Positions 7,803 through 15,493 of a stretch of DNA of 64,000 nt are shown piece after piece. The notes beneath the pieces were generated by a model. It searched no databases, was not told the origin of the DNA, and saw only the letters and a program-made list of their open reading frames with translations. The first letter of the stretch is position 1. Every line of letters begins with the position of its first letter. The stretch comes from Chloroflexota bacterium (GTDB lineage: Bacteria; Chloroflexota; Dehalococcoidia; Lucifugimonadales; SAR202-VII-2). A program made the translations under genes and the position numbers. Location of the stretch: positions 434,001-498,000 of the forward strand of contig QEVV01000001.1 in NCBI GenBank assembly GCA_003228115.1, written 5' to 3'.

Positions 7803-9059
7803 ATGAAGACCCCGCCCGACCAACCCCAGGCCCCAAGGGCGGTCTTTTCCATTCCCTACCACTGGTTCGTCATCGGCCTGTCCACATTCGTCGTGGCCGG
7901 CATGGCGATTGGAGGCACGGGAATTCCGGTGTTGTCCCCGTTCCTGCGAGAGGAGTTGTCCTTCTCCCGCACTGAACTGGGTCTCATCACCTCGCTGCTG
8001 ATAGGCGGGGGCCTGGGCACGGCCCTCATCGGGGGATGGCTGACCGACGCCTGGGGAGTCAAACGAGTGCTCGTTTACACCGCCATTGCCCTCACAGTCG
8101 TTGTTTTCGGGTTTAGCTTCGTTAACTCGCTGTGGCTTGCCTTGGTGTTGGCCACAGCTGGGGGTCTGGCGCAAGCGCCGTCCTTCCCCGCCACCTCCAA
8201 AGCAATCGTAGATTGGGTACCCCGCAGAGCGCGGGGCTTCGGCATGGGCATGAAGCAAACGGGCGTCTCTGGAGCCGGGGCCCTGGTCGCCCTCATCATG
8301 CCAAGCATTGCCCAGGCCACCAGCTGGCGCGTCGCCGTGATGGTCATGGCAGGGCTAACGACAATCATGCTGGTTGCGCTCGTGGTTCTCTACAAAGATA
8401 AGCCACGCGAAGACGCCACCGTAACCAAGCTGGATACCGGCAAGCTCTTGAGAGCGTTGGTGGAAGTGGTCCGAGACCGTAGATTGAGCATCCCAACGGC
8501 CTACTCCTGCGTCTTCGTTGGGATGCAATTTCTGGTGGGCGCTTATCTCATCCTTTTCCTTGTCGAGAGGGCAGACCTCTCGCCGGTTGTGGCAGGCACA
8601 TTCATGGGCATTGCTCAGATCACCAGCATCTTCTGGCGGGTGGGCTGGGGCGTTGTGAGCGACGCTGTATTCGGCTCGCGCCGCGTGATCGTCCTTGTGA
8701 TCATTGGGGCACTGGGTGCTGTGGCATTGTTCGCCATTGGCCTTGTCAATGAAGGTACTCCGCTCCTTGTCGTTGGCCTTATCTCCGCCTTGCTTGGCGG
8801 GACCGTGTTGTCCTGGCAAGGAATCTATCCCGCCCTAATAATGGAAGTAGCGGGCCCAGACCAGAGTGCAACGATGCTTGGGGCTTCAAACACGTTCACC
8901 CGTGTCTTTATCATCATCTCCCCACCGCTTTTCGGGTTGGTCGTGGACGCCACCGACTCCTATAGGTTGGCATGGAGCATTGCCGCCGTCATCGCCGCCG
9001 TGACGACGCTGGGTCTTTTGGCGTTGGGAAGAGAGAATCCACGGGAGCAGAGTAGCTGA
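7803..9059 (+). CDS. MFS transporter (12 TM), nitrate/CynX-like or oxalate/formate-like subgroup
   Basis: About 418 residues, twelve hydrophobic segments, with the MFS loop motif GGWLTDAWGVKRV between TM2 and TM3 and its repeat WGVVSDAVFGSRRV in the second half. The segment GLAQAPSFPATSKAIVDWVPRRARGFGMGMKQTG is shared with the MFS gene at 34887-36140, so the two are paralogues. TACAAT at 7790-7795 overlaps the upstream ATG at 7794, so the second ATG at 7803 is the likelier start and would make the mRNA almost leaderless. The substrate is unknown, probably a small organic anion. Confidence 0.85.
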   Translation: MKTPPDQPQAPRAVFSIPYHWFVIGLSTFVVAGMAIGGTGIPVLSPFLREELSFSRTELGLITSLLIGGGLGTALIGGWLTDAWGVKRVLVYTAIALTVVVFGFSFVNSLWLALVLATAGGLAQAPSFPATSKAIVDWVPRRARGFGMGMKQTGVSGAGALVALIMPSIAQATSWRVAVMVMAGLTTIMLVALVVLYKDKPREDATVTKLDTGKLLRALVEVVRDRRLSIPTAYSCVFVGMQFLVGAYLILFLVERADLSPVVAGTFMGIAQITSIFWRVGWGVVSDAVFGSRRVIVLVIIGALGAVALFAIGLVNEGTPLLVVGLISALLGGTVLSWQGIYPALIMEVAGPDQSATMLGASNTFTRVFIIISPPLFGLVVDATDSYRLAWSIAAVIAAVTTLGLLALGRENPREQSS

Positions 9060-9135
9060 GGAGCGGCGCTCAGCCATGCGGGCCTCTTCCCCAGAGAGAC
9101 CTGAGCGATCGGCGATTGCTTGCGCATGCACGTGA

Positions 9136-9164
9136 TTGACGGTCGGCGTGTTTTTACGTATCAT
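9136..9164 (+). promoter_or_regulatory. sigma70-type promoter for the nuoEFG-like operon
   Basis: TTGACG (9136-9141), 17 bases, TATCAT (9159-9164). It predicts a start near 9171 and a 40-base leader to the GTG at 9211. Confidence 0.65.
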
Positions 9165-9210
9165 CTCGCCGACCATTCGTGCTAACTATCACGATCGGCG
9201 AGGCCTATCT

Positions 9211-9693
9211 GTGACTACTATGGATTCCGACTCGCTGCGTACGAGTAGCCGACAGGCTATTCAAGACCAGGAATACCCGACCAAGACGGTGCTTTCCTCG
9301 TTGCTCTCAATCGAGGATGCGCTCGGCTGGATTCCTGAAGAAAGTATCGAGGAAGTGGCGGACTTTATGAAAGCCACTATCAACGATGTATGGGCTGTTG
9401 CCTCCTTCTACACCAACTTTCGGTTCGCGCCGCCGACGCCCAACACGATTGAGGTCTGCTGGGGCCCTTCTTGCCACCTTGTAGGGGCAATGGGATTGGC
9501 GGAGAAGGCCCTGGACGCATTGGGGCTGGAGAACGAAGGCGACACCGAGGATGGCGCAGTGACTTTTAAGTTCAACACCTGCCTTGGCGCCTGCTCGCAT
9601 GCGCCTGTCGTGGCTGTCAACCACAAGCTGAAAGGCCAGTGCTCAGAAGACCGTCTGTCTGAACTGCTGACGCAGATACGGAACGGCAGCTAA
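9211..9693 (+). CDS. nuoE: NuoE/HndA-like [2Fe-2S] thioredoxin-like subunit
   Basis: About 160 residues. An N-terminal helical bundle (VLSSLLSIEDALGWIPEE..EVADFM) precedes the thioredoxin-like [2Fe-2S] domain with CWGPSCHLVGA and FNTCLGACSHAPV, giving the four cluster cysteines of the NuoE family. It would carry electrons beside the FMN subunit encoded next. GTG 9211 is chosen because GGCGAGG stands 7 bases upstream, and any start further left would fall within the promoter. nuoF follows after 33 bases. Confidence 0.92.
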   Translation: MTTMDSDSLRTSSRQAIQDQEYPTKTVLSSLLSIEDALGWIPEESIEEVADFMKATINDVWAVASFYTNFRFAPPTPNTIEVCWGPSCHLVGAMGLAEKALDALGLENEGDTEDGAVTFKFNTCLGACSHAPVVAVNHKLKGQCSEDRLSELLTQIRNGS

Positions 9694-9726
9694 CGAGCCG
9701 CCGGGCCAACCGCTAATGGAGCGACC

Positions 9727-11499
9727 ATGACCGTCCGCTTTGAAGAACTGAAGAAAGCCGCAGATGAAAGTTGGGTTGGGCTTCACGGCCAGCAGGCGTG
9801 GATCCGCGTCGGCTCGGCCATTTGCGGTGAGGCTGCGGGTTCGGAAGAGGTCATCGAAGCGCTTCAGGGAGAAGTCGCCAAGCGAGGCATCAAGGCTACC
9901 GTTAGCATCGTGGGCTGTCTTGGCCCCTGCTACGCAGAACCGCTGGTGGACATCATCACGCCCGGCGGGTCCAGGGTCTTCTACAACAACGTCACTCCCG
10001 AGCTTGTGCCCCAGATCATTGAGGCGCACATCGCCAACGGCCAGCCGGACTCCCAGCTGGCCTTCGCCTACGAGGGCGACACCGCGGTCGAAGAGGTAAG
10101 CCCCCTCTACGACCTACCAATGATGAAGGGGCAAGTACGCATCGCCATGCGGAATGCTGGCAACATCGACCCTTTTGACATCAACCAGTACATCGCCAAC
10201 GGCGGGTACGCCGGACTCGATAGGGCCCTGACCTCCATGACGCCAGAAGAGGTCCTTCAAGAGGTCAAAGACTCCGGCCTGCGAGGACGGGGGGGGGCAG
10301 CTTTCCCGACCGGTGTCAAATGGGGCTTCCTGGTTGGTTCCAAGAGCCCTGTTAAATACATCCTCTGCAACTGTGAGGAGGGTGACCCCGGCGCGTTCAA
10401 CGATAAGGGCATCCTGGAGAGCGACCCACACACCCTCATTGAGGGCACGATCATTGCCGGGTATACCACAGGGGCCTCTAATGGCATTGTGTTCATCCGC
10501 CACGGTCACGAAGGCCCGATCGTTAAGACGCAGCAGGCCATCAAGCAAGCATATGAAGCCGGTTTGCTTGGCAAGAACATCCTGGGCACGGACTTCAATT
10601 TCGATATCGAGGTTTCTCTCACTGGCGATTCCTATGTCGCTGGCGAAGAGACGGCCCTCATGGAATCCATCGAAGGGAAACGGGCAATGCCCCGGTTCCG
10701 CCCGCCCTTCCCGGCTGCCTACGGTGTCTGGGGCAAACCCAGCAATATCAACAACATCAAGACCCTTGCGTATGTGCCGGAGATCGTCTCCAAGGGCGGC
10801 GAATGGTTCTCCTCAATTGGTTACGAGCGCTCTAAGGGCACTGCAATCATCTGCCTATCCGGCCATATTCAGCGGCCTGGCATGATTGAGGTGCCGATGG
10901 GCATCACCATCAACCAAGTGTTATACGACATCGGCGGCGGGCCCACGCCTGGGCACTCCCTCCGAATGCTCCAAACCGGCGGCCCCCTTGGCGGTGTGCT
11001 CAGCGCGGACAAGGCCAGCACGACGCTGGACTATGAGTCCATGGCAGCCGCAGGCGCCATTCTCGGTTCCGGCGGCATCATTGTCGCCGATGAACGGACC
11101 TGCGCCGTCAACATGGCCCGCGTCCTCGCAGCCTTCTGCCAATTCGAGTCTTGCGGCAAGTGTTTCCCGTGCCGCTTGGGGACTGGCCACCTGGTCGAAG
11201 TTTTAGAGCGGATCTCCCGCAGCGAATCAAGGCCCGGCGACCTGGAACTGATGAAGAGCGTGGGTACGTCTATGGCGGCCTCGTCTCTATGCGGGCATGG
11301 CCAACTTGGCTACAACCCCATCCAGTCGGCCCTCAGCTACTTTGAGGAAGACTTCCGGTCCCATATCGTGGATGGCAAATGCCCCACGGGACAGTGCTCC
11401 GAGCCGATCATAGCTCCTCAGCGCACAAGGCCTCATCGCTGGAGCGCACCTGCACAGGGAAGGGCTCCCCTTCCCGCTGGCAGACTGGCGCTACGATAG
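9727..11499 (+). CDS. nuoF: NuoF/HndC-like NADH-binding FMN and [4Fe-4S] subunit
   Basis: 590 residues. The N-terminal ~110 residues form a second thioredoxin-like [2Fe-2S] domain (SAICGEAAGS and VGCLGPCYAEPLV), as in soluble bifurcating or HoxF/HndC-type subunits. Then come the FMN/NADH-binding Rossmann-like core (GLRGRGGAAFPTG, NCEEGDPGAFNDK, YVAGEETALMESIEGKR), the SLBB domain, and the [4Fe-4S] motif SCGKCFPCRLG with a late Cys (SLCGHGQLG). A run of nine G bases near 10290 is in frame within the FMN motif but is a slippage-prone site. The C-terminal ~30 residues are Pro/Arg-rich without a recognised domain. Confidence 0.95.
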   Translation: MTVRFEELKKAADESWVGLHGQQAWIRVGSAICGEAAGSEEVIEALQGEVAKRGIKATVSIVGCLGPCYAEPLVDIITPGGSRVFYNNVTPELVPQIIEAHIANGQPDSQLAFAYEGDTAVEEVSPLYDLPMMKGQVRIAMRNAGNIDPFDINQYIANGGYAGLDRALTSMTPEEVLQEVKDSGLRGRGGAAFPTGVKWGFLVGSKSPVKYILCNCEEGDPGAFNDKGILESDPHTLIEGTIIAGYTTGASNGIVFIRHGHEGPIVKTQQAIKQAYEAGLLGKNILGTDFNFDIEVSLTGDSYVAGEETALMESIEGKRAMPRFRPPFPAAYGVWGKPSNINNIKTLAYVPEIVSKGGEWFSSIGYERSKGTAIICLSGHIQRPGMIEVPMGITINQVLYDIGGGPTPGHSLRMLQTGGPLGGVLSADKASTTLDYESMAAAGAILGSGGIIVADERTCAVNMARVLAAFCQFESCGKCFPCRLGTGHLVEVLERISRSESRPGDLELMKSVGTSMAASSLCGHGQLGYNPIQSALSYFEEDFRSHIVDGKCPTGQCSEPIIAPQRTRPHRWSAPAQGRAPLPAGRLALR

Positions 11500-11574
11500 G
11501 GCACGTTTCAGTGAACGGCGTCGCCGATTTAAGGCAGGGCCTACCAATGTTAGAAACCGTCCGAGGGGGTTTGA

Positions 11575-14376
11575 ATGGCTGACGACAACCTTTCCATCGT
11601 GGTGGACGGTCGCGAGATCCCGGCCCGCCGGGACCAAACGGTCATCCAGGCCGCACTTGACGCAGGCCTGCACATCCCCTACCTCTGCTACTACCCCAGC
11701 ATGAAGCCCTACGGCGCGTGCCGCATGTGCGTTGTAGAAGTTGAGGGAGCCCGCGGCACACCCGCCTCCTGCACGCTTCCTGTCGCCAACGGCATGGTCG
11801 TGCACACCACTACGCCCGTCATTCAGACTATTCGGAAGGATATCCTTGAGCTTCTTGTCTCCGAGCATCCCCACGGGTGTTTGACCTGCCACAGAGTGGA
11901 ACTATGCGGCCCTGAAGACATCTGCCTCCGTCACGTAAACGTGAACGACCGTTGCGTCGCCTGCCCGAAGAATGAGCGGTGTGAGCTTAAGGACACCATT
12001 CGAAGCGTAGGCGTGGAGATACAGACTCCCTTCACCTATAACAATCGCGGGCTGGAAGTCCTCACGGAAGACCCCTTCTATGACCGGGACTACAACCTTT
12101 GCATCGTCTGCGGGCGCTGTGTGCGAGCCTGTGAGGAAATCCGCGGCGATAGCGCCATCGCTTTCGTCGAGCGGGCCGGGCATGCACTGGTCGGCACCGC
12201 TGTGGGCACCAGCCTTCTTGAATCCGGATGCGAGTTCTGTGGCGCATGCGTCGACATGTGCCCCGTCGGCGCTCTGGTTGAGACCGACAACAAGTGGAGC
12301 AAGGCCGAGACCAGAGAGACGACGGTCTGCAACCTCTGCTCTGTCGGCTGCGAAGTTCGCCTTGAAGTCGACAAACGCGGCAAGATCATTCGCACCATCG
12401 GAGAATTGGAAGGCCCCGCAAACCGAGGCCAGCTCTGCTTCAAGGGCAAATTCGGGCTGGACTACCCGAACCACCGCGACCGCCTACGCAAGCCTCTGAT
12501 CCGGCGCGAAGGACAACTCGAAGAAGCCACATGGGAAGAAGCTCTGGAGTTGATCGCTGAACGCTTCAAGCAGTACTCAGGCGCCGAATTCGCTCTCATA
12601 GCTGACGCCCGAGGCACCAACGAAGAAAACTACCTGGCCCAGAAGTTCGCACGCACGGTCATGGGCACCAACAACATCGACCACAGTTCCAACCTGCGGC
12701 CGGAATTGGTCACGGGCCTGGCTGACACCGTAGGTGTCATGGCGGGCACCAACCCGATCAGCGACCTCGAGAACAGCAACTGCATCCTGGTGGTGGGGGC
12801 AAACGTCACAGAAGACCACAACGTTCTCGGCGTACCCATCAAGCGAGCGGCTAAGGCTGGCAGCAAGCTGGTCGTCGTCGACGCCCGCGAGGTGGAGTTG
12901 ACCCGCTACGCTGACCTATGGCTGAAGCCTCGGCCTGGCACTGATCTGGCCGTTATCGGTGGCATCCTCAAAGCCATCATCGACCAGGGCGGCGAGGACG
13001 CTAACTTTGTCGCCAACGTCAACGGCTTGGACGAACTCAAGAAGTCGCTGGAGAAGTTCGACGCTAAGGCAGTCACTGCGGCGTCAGGAATATCCGCTGA
13101 GGACATCCAACAGGCCGCTCAACTGTTCAGTCAGGCTGAAGCCTCCTCCATCGTTTACGCTCTCGACAACCTGAGCCGCGACCAGTACACCGGCGTCGTC
13201 AACGCCCTTGGCGATCTGGCGCTCCTCACCGGCAATGTCGGCAAATCGGGCGGTGGCTTGTACCCTCTTCGCCAAGGCGCGAACGAGCAAGGCTCCTGGG
13301 ATGTCGGTTGCATCCCTTCGATGCTCCCCGGATACGCACCGGTCAGCGATGTCGCCTCTGTACAGCGCTTCTCGGCCGCTTGGGGCGGTGCTTCCATAGC
13401 GACGGACCCAGGCCTCGGCTTGGCAGACCTCGCCGCCGGAGCAGCCAACTCTATCAAAGCAGCCTGGATCATCGGAGCCCTCGACAATGCTCCGGACGCC
13501 CTCAGCAAGCTGGACTTCCTGGTAGTGCAGGACACCTTCCGAACGGACCTGACTGAGCAAGCAACAGTCGTGCTGCCGGCCTCCACCTTCGCTGAGGAAG
13601 ACGGAACACTAACCAACCTGGAACGCAGAGTTCAGCCGGTCCGCAAAGTCCTGACCCTCAAGAACAGCACGGCCCGGCCCGACTGGCGCATCATCTGCGA
13701 TGTCGCCGGAGCCATGGGCGCAAGCGGCTTCGACTTTGAGTCTGCTTCCCAGGTGCTCAGCGAGATCGGCAGCGTGGTGCCGGAATACAAGGGCATCACG
13801 TGGAAGCGTCTGTCCCGATGGCAGGCGCGAGTCTTCCCGATGTACGAAGACTGGCCGGGCCACCCGATCCCGCAGCAGCTCTATCCCGTCGCACATGACC
13901 AGCCGGACGAGTTGCAGTGGCCTTGCCCCACGGAAGACCACCTTGGCACACCTATTCTTGAGGCCAACAACCCGAGCTTTGCCGCCCTGGAGTTGGGCAA
14001 GGCCGAACTGGCCGGAACCAAGGAATACCCGCTCCTCTTCGTTCCTGGCCGGGTCCTCCTGGACTCCCAGCGGAGCCTCCTCATTGAGTCCGTGAACGGA
14101 CACAATGAGATCAGGCGGGCAGAAGTCATGGCCCTTCACCCCGACGACGCCAAGTCCCTGAAGGTCAAGGATGGCGACGCGGTGTCGCTGGAAACAGACC
14201 AAGGCAAAGAGTTGCAGGCCGTGGTTCGGATCGATGACAACGCCTACAAAGGCACGGCTTCAGCTACGGCCCTGTTCGGCTCACTCATGGTGGAGCTGGA
14301 CAAGGTAACCGAGCCGGACAAGATGGCCCGAGTGGACGGCCTTACCATCCGGCCCGCCAAGGTGAAAAAGGCCTAG
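11575..14376 (+). CDS. NuoG/FdhA-like multi-Fe-S molybdopterin-fold subunit
   Basis: 933 residues. Order: an N-terminal [2Fe-2S] plant-type domain (YLCYYPSMKPYGACRMC), a His/Cys3 cluster motif (HPHGCLTC), a further Cys-rich stretch (RCVACPKNERC), two [4Fe-4S] ferredoxin motifs (CIVCGRCVRAC and CEFCGACVDMC), the Mo/W-bisMGD Fe4S4 segment (CNLCSVGC), the molybdopterin oxidoreductase core and a C-terminal molydopterin-dinucleotide-binding barrel. At the position where formate dehydrogenases have the Cys/Sec metal ligand plus His, this protein reads SSNLRPELVTG. Formate oxidation is therefore unlikely and a NuoG-like electron-transfer role is favoured. The start has GAGGGGG upstream. No membrane Nuo subunits are nearby. 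Confidence 0.88.
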   Translation: MADDNLSIVVDGREIPARRDQTVIQAALDAGLHIPYLCYYPSMKPYGACRMCVVEVEGARGTPASCTLPVANGMVVHTTTPVIQTIRKDILELLVSEHPHGCLTCHRVELCGPEDICLRHVNVNDRCVACPKNERCELKDTIRSVGVEIQTPFTYNNRGLEVLTEDPFYDRDYNLCIVCGRCVRACEEIRGDSAIAFVERAGHALVGTAVGTSLLESGCEFCGACVDMCPVGALVETDNKWSKAETRETTVCNLCSVGCEVRLEVDKRGKIIRTIGELEGPANRGQLCFKGKFGLDYPNHRDRLRKPLIRREGQLEEATWEEALELIAERFKQYSGAEFALIADARGTNEENYLAQKFARTVMGTNNIDHSSNLRPELVTGLADTVGVMAGTNPISDLENSNCILVVGANVTEDHNVLGVPIKRAAKAGSKLVVVDAREVELTRYADLWLKPRPGTDLAVIGGILKAIIDQGGEDANFVANVNGLDELKKSLEKFDAKAVTAASGISAEDIQQAAQLFSQAEASSIVYALDNLSRDQYTGVVNALGDLALLTGNVGKSGGGLYPLRQGANEQGSWDVGCIPSMLPGYAPVSDVASVQRFSAAWGGASIATDPGLGLADLAAGAANSIKAAWIIGALDNAPDALSKLDFLVVQDTFRTDLTEQATVVLPASTFAEEDGTLTNLERRVQPVRKVLTLKNSTARPDWRIICDVAGAMGASGFDFESASQVLSEIGSVVPEYKGITWKRLSRWQARVFPMYEDWPGHPIPQQLYPVAHDQPDELQWPCPTEDHLGTPILEANNPSFAALELGKAELAGTKEYPLLFVPGRVLLDSQRSLLIESVNGHNEIRRAEVMALHPDDAKSLKVKDGDAVSLETDQGKELQAVVRIDDNAYKGTASATALFGSLMVELDKVTEPDKMARVDGLTIRPAKVKKA

Positions 14377-14416
14377 GCGCACCCAGGGAAAGTATCAGCC
14401 CTCCACATCGACCAAT

Positions 14417-14450
14417 GAAAACGGCCCCGCTTTAAAGCGGGGCCGTTTTC
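14417..14450 (+). terminator. intrinsic terminator ending the nuoEFG-like operon
   Basis: A 14-bp perfect stem (14417-14430 with 14437-14450), loop TTTAAA; the right arm ends GTTTTC, giving the T-rich end. Confidence 0.9.
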
Positions 14451-14467
14451 GCGGATTGCGTCTGGAA

Positions 14468-14537
14468 CCCCCACCTTAATCCTCCCCCGACTACGGGGGA
14501 GGAGACCAAAGTTCCTTCCCCCGAACTTGGGGGAAGG
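14468..14537. repeat. left palindromic repeat block flanking the DUF559 gene
   Basis: Two hairpins: CCTCCCCCG...GGGGGAGG at 14481-14502 and CCTTCCCCC GAACTT GGGGGAAGG at 14514-14537. Outer half-sites CCCCCACCTTAA and CTAGGATGGGGG (ending near 14550) enclose them. The second hairpin abuts the DUF559 stop codon, and its match on the other side is at 14902-14925. Confidence 0.75.
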
Positions 14538-14888
14538 CTAGGATGGGGGTCTTTCCCCTTCTCCTCCCAATGCTCCCATGATCACTTGCACCACTCCCTC
14601 GGTTTGGCTCAGCACTTCGTTATTCCAATACCGAAGGATTCGGTATCCCTGGCTACGAAGCCACGCATCTCGCTTGGCGTCCTGTGACGTTCGTTCCGCG
14701 TGCTGCCCCCCATCGACCTCGATGACTAGCCGCTGTTCCAAACAGATGAAATCTACAACGTATGGCCCCACGGGTCTCTGGCGTCGAAATCTATGCCCCT
14801 CGATCTGGCGTAGGCGTAACTGGGACCAGAGCCTTCGCTCCGCGTTAGTGAGATTCCTGCGTAAGTCGCGGGCCCGTTGGTTGGGCAT
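14538..14888 (-). CDS. DUF559 / Vsr-like endonuclease-fold protein
   Basis: 116 residues. The DUF559 core is plain: RARDLRRNLTNAERRLWSQL, RFRRQRPVGPYVVDFIC with the catalytic Asp, LVIEVDGGQH with a second acidic cluster, and YRILRYWNNEVLSQ. This is a PD-(D/E)XK fold related to very-short-patch repair nucleases, expected in the cytoplasm. The gene is tightly bracketed by near-identical palindromic repeats: its stop codon is the first base after the left hairpin and its start lies 13 bases from the right one. The unit looks like a discrete mobile or repeat-associated cassette dropped between nuoG and the cupin gene. Confidence 0.9.
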   Translation of the reverse strand: MPNQRARDLRRNLTNAERRLWSQLRLRQIEGHRFRRQRPVGPYVVDFICLEQRLVIEVDGGQHAERTSQDAKRDAWLRSQGYRILRYWNNEVLSQTEGVVQVIMGALGGEGERPPS

Positions 14889-14889
14889 G

Positions 14890-14925
14890 CCCCCATCCTA
14901 ACCTTCCCCCTAATACGGGGGAAGG
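14890..14925. repeat. right palindromic repeat flanking the DUF559 gene
   Basis: CCCCCATCCTAA followed by CCTTCCCCC TAATAC GGGGGAAGG (hairpin arms 14902-14910 and 14917-14925). Stem identical to the left-side hairpin at 14514-14537. Confidence 0.75.
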
Positions 14926-14966
14926 CATCATCCTTACACTCCGGCTGCGCCCACCTCCGGCAATCG

Positions 14967-15302
14967 CTACGCCTTGGAAATCGTCAGCAGCAGAATGGCG
15001 TCCTGCGTGGCGGTAGCGTTGTGAACAAGCTGGGGAGGTAGCGCCAAGACGTTGCCCTCAGCCAAGACTGCACTTTCCCCTGCTGTTTCAATGCCGACCT
15101 TGCCCCTGAATACCTGCACTGAAAGATATCCATCCACTGCATGATCGTTCAATGCCGTCCCCTTGGTCATCGCCAGCAAGATGATCCGAAGCGATCCATC
15201 GTTGACCATTGTCTTGGCGGCTCTACCGGTGCCGCCAGCAGCCTCCCCCAGCAATCTGGCGCCTTCTTCCTCAATGGAGAACGTCAACAGCGGTTGTTGC
15301 AT
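14967..15302 (-). CDS. cupin-domain protein
   Basis: About 111 residues from ATG 15302, supported by AAGGA 9 bases upstream. The sequence has the small beta-barrel cupin pattern: LRIILLAMTKGTALNDHAVDGYLSVQVFRGKVGIE (motif 1, with only one obvious His) and LAEGNVLALPPQLVHNATATQDAILLLTI (motif 2, with His). The metal site is thinner than in catalytic cupins, so a binding or regulatory role is as likely as an enzyme. It is divergent from mutS. Confidence 0.8.
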   Translation of the reverse strand: MQQPLLTFSIEEEGARLLGEAAGGTGRAAKTMVNDGSLRIILLAMTKGTALNDHAVDGYLSVQVFRGKVGIETAGESAVLAEGNVLALPPQLVHNATATQDAILLLTISKA

Positions 15303-15493
15303 CTTGGAAATCCTTACATCTTCGAGAGCTTCGCGTGGGGCTCCGGCCTTGTCAGGCCGCCCATTATAGCGACTCGCCAGCAAGTGAAGACGATCTACGC
15401 CCACCTCAGGGCAGCCTTCAGAACCATCCCTTCCTCCGCCATTAGCCGTTCGTCTACAATGGCCTTACTCTTCCTGCCCCATTTGAGGCTTTC

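Noticed and set aside
10285..10300. Possible frameshift at the nine-G run in nuoF
   Set aside because: The frame is continuous on both sides with FMN-motif residues exactly as expected.
11575..14376. Naming the large Fe-S/molybdopterin protein formate dehydrogenase
   Set aside because: The overall fold fits, but the Cys/Sec-His metal-ligand position reads R-P, so catalysis on formate is not supported.
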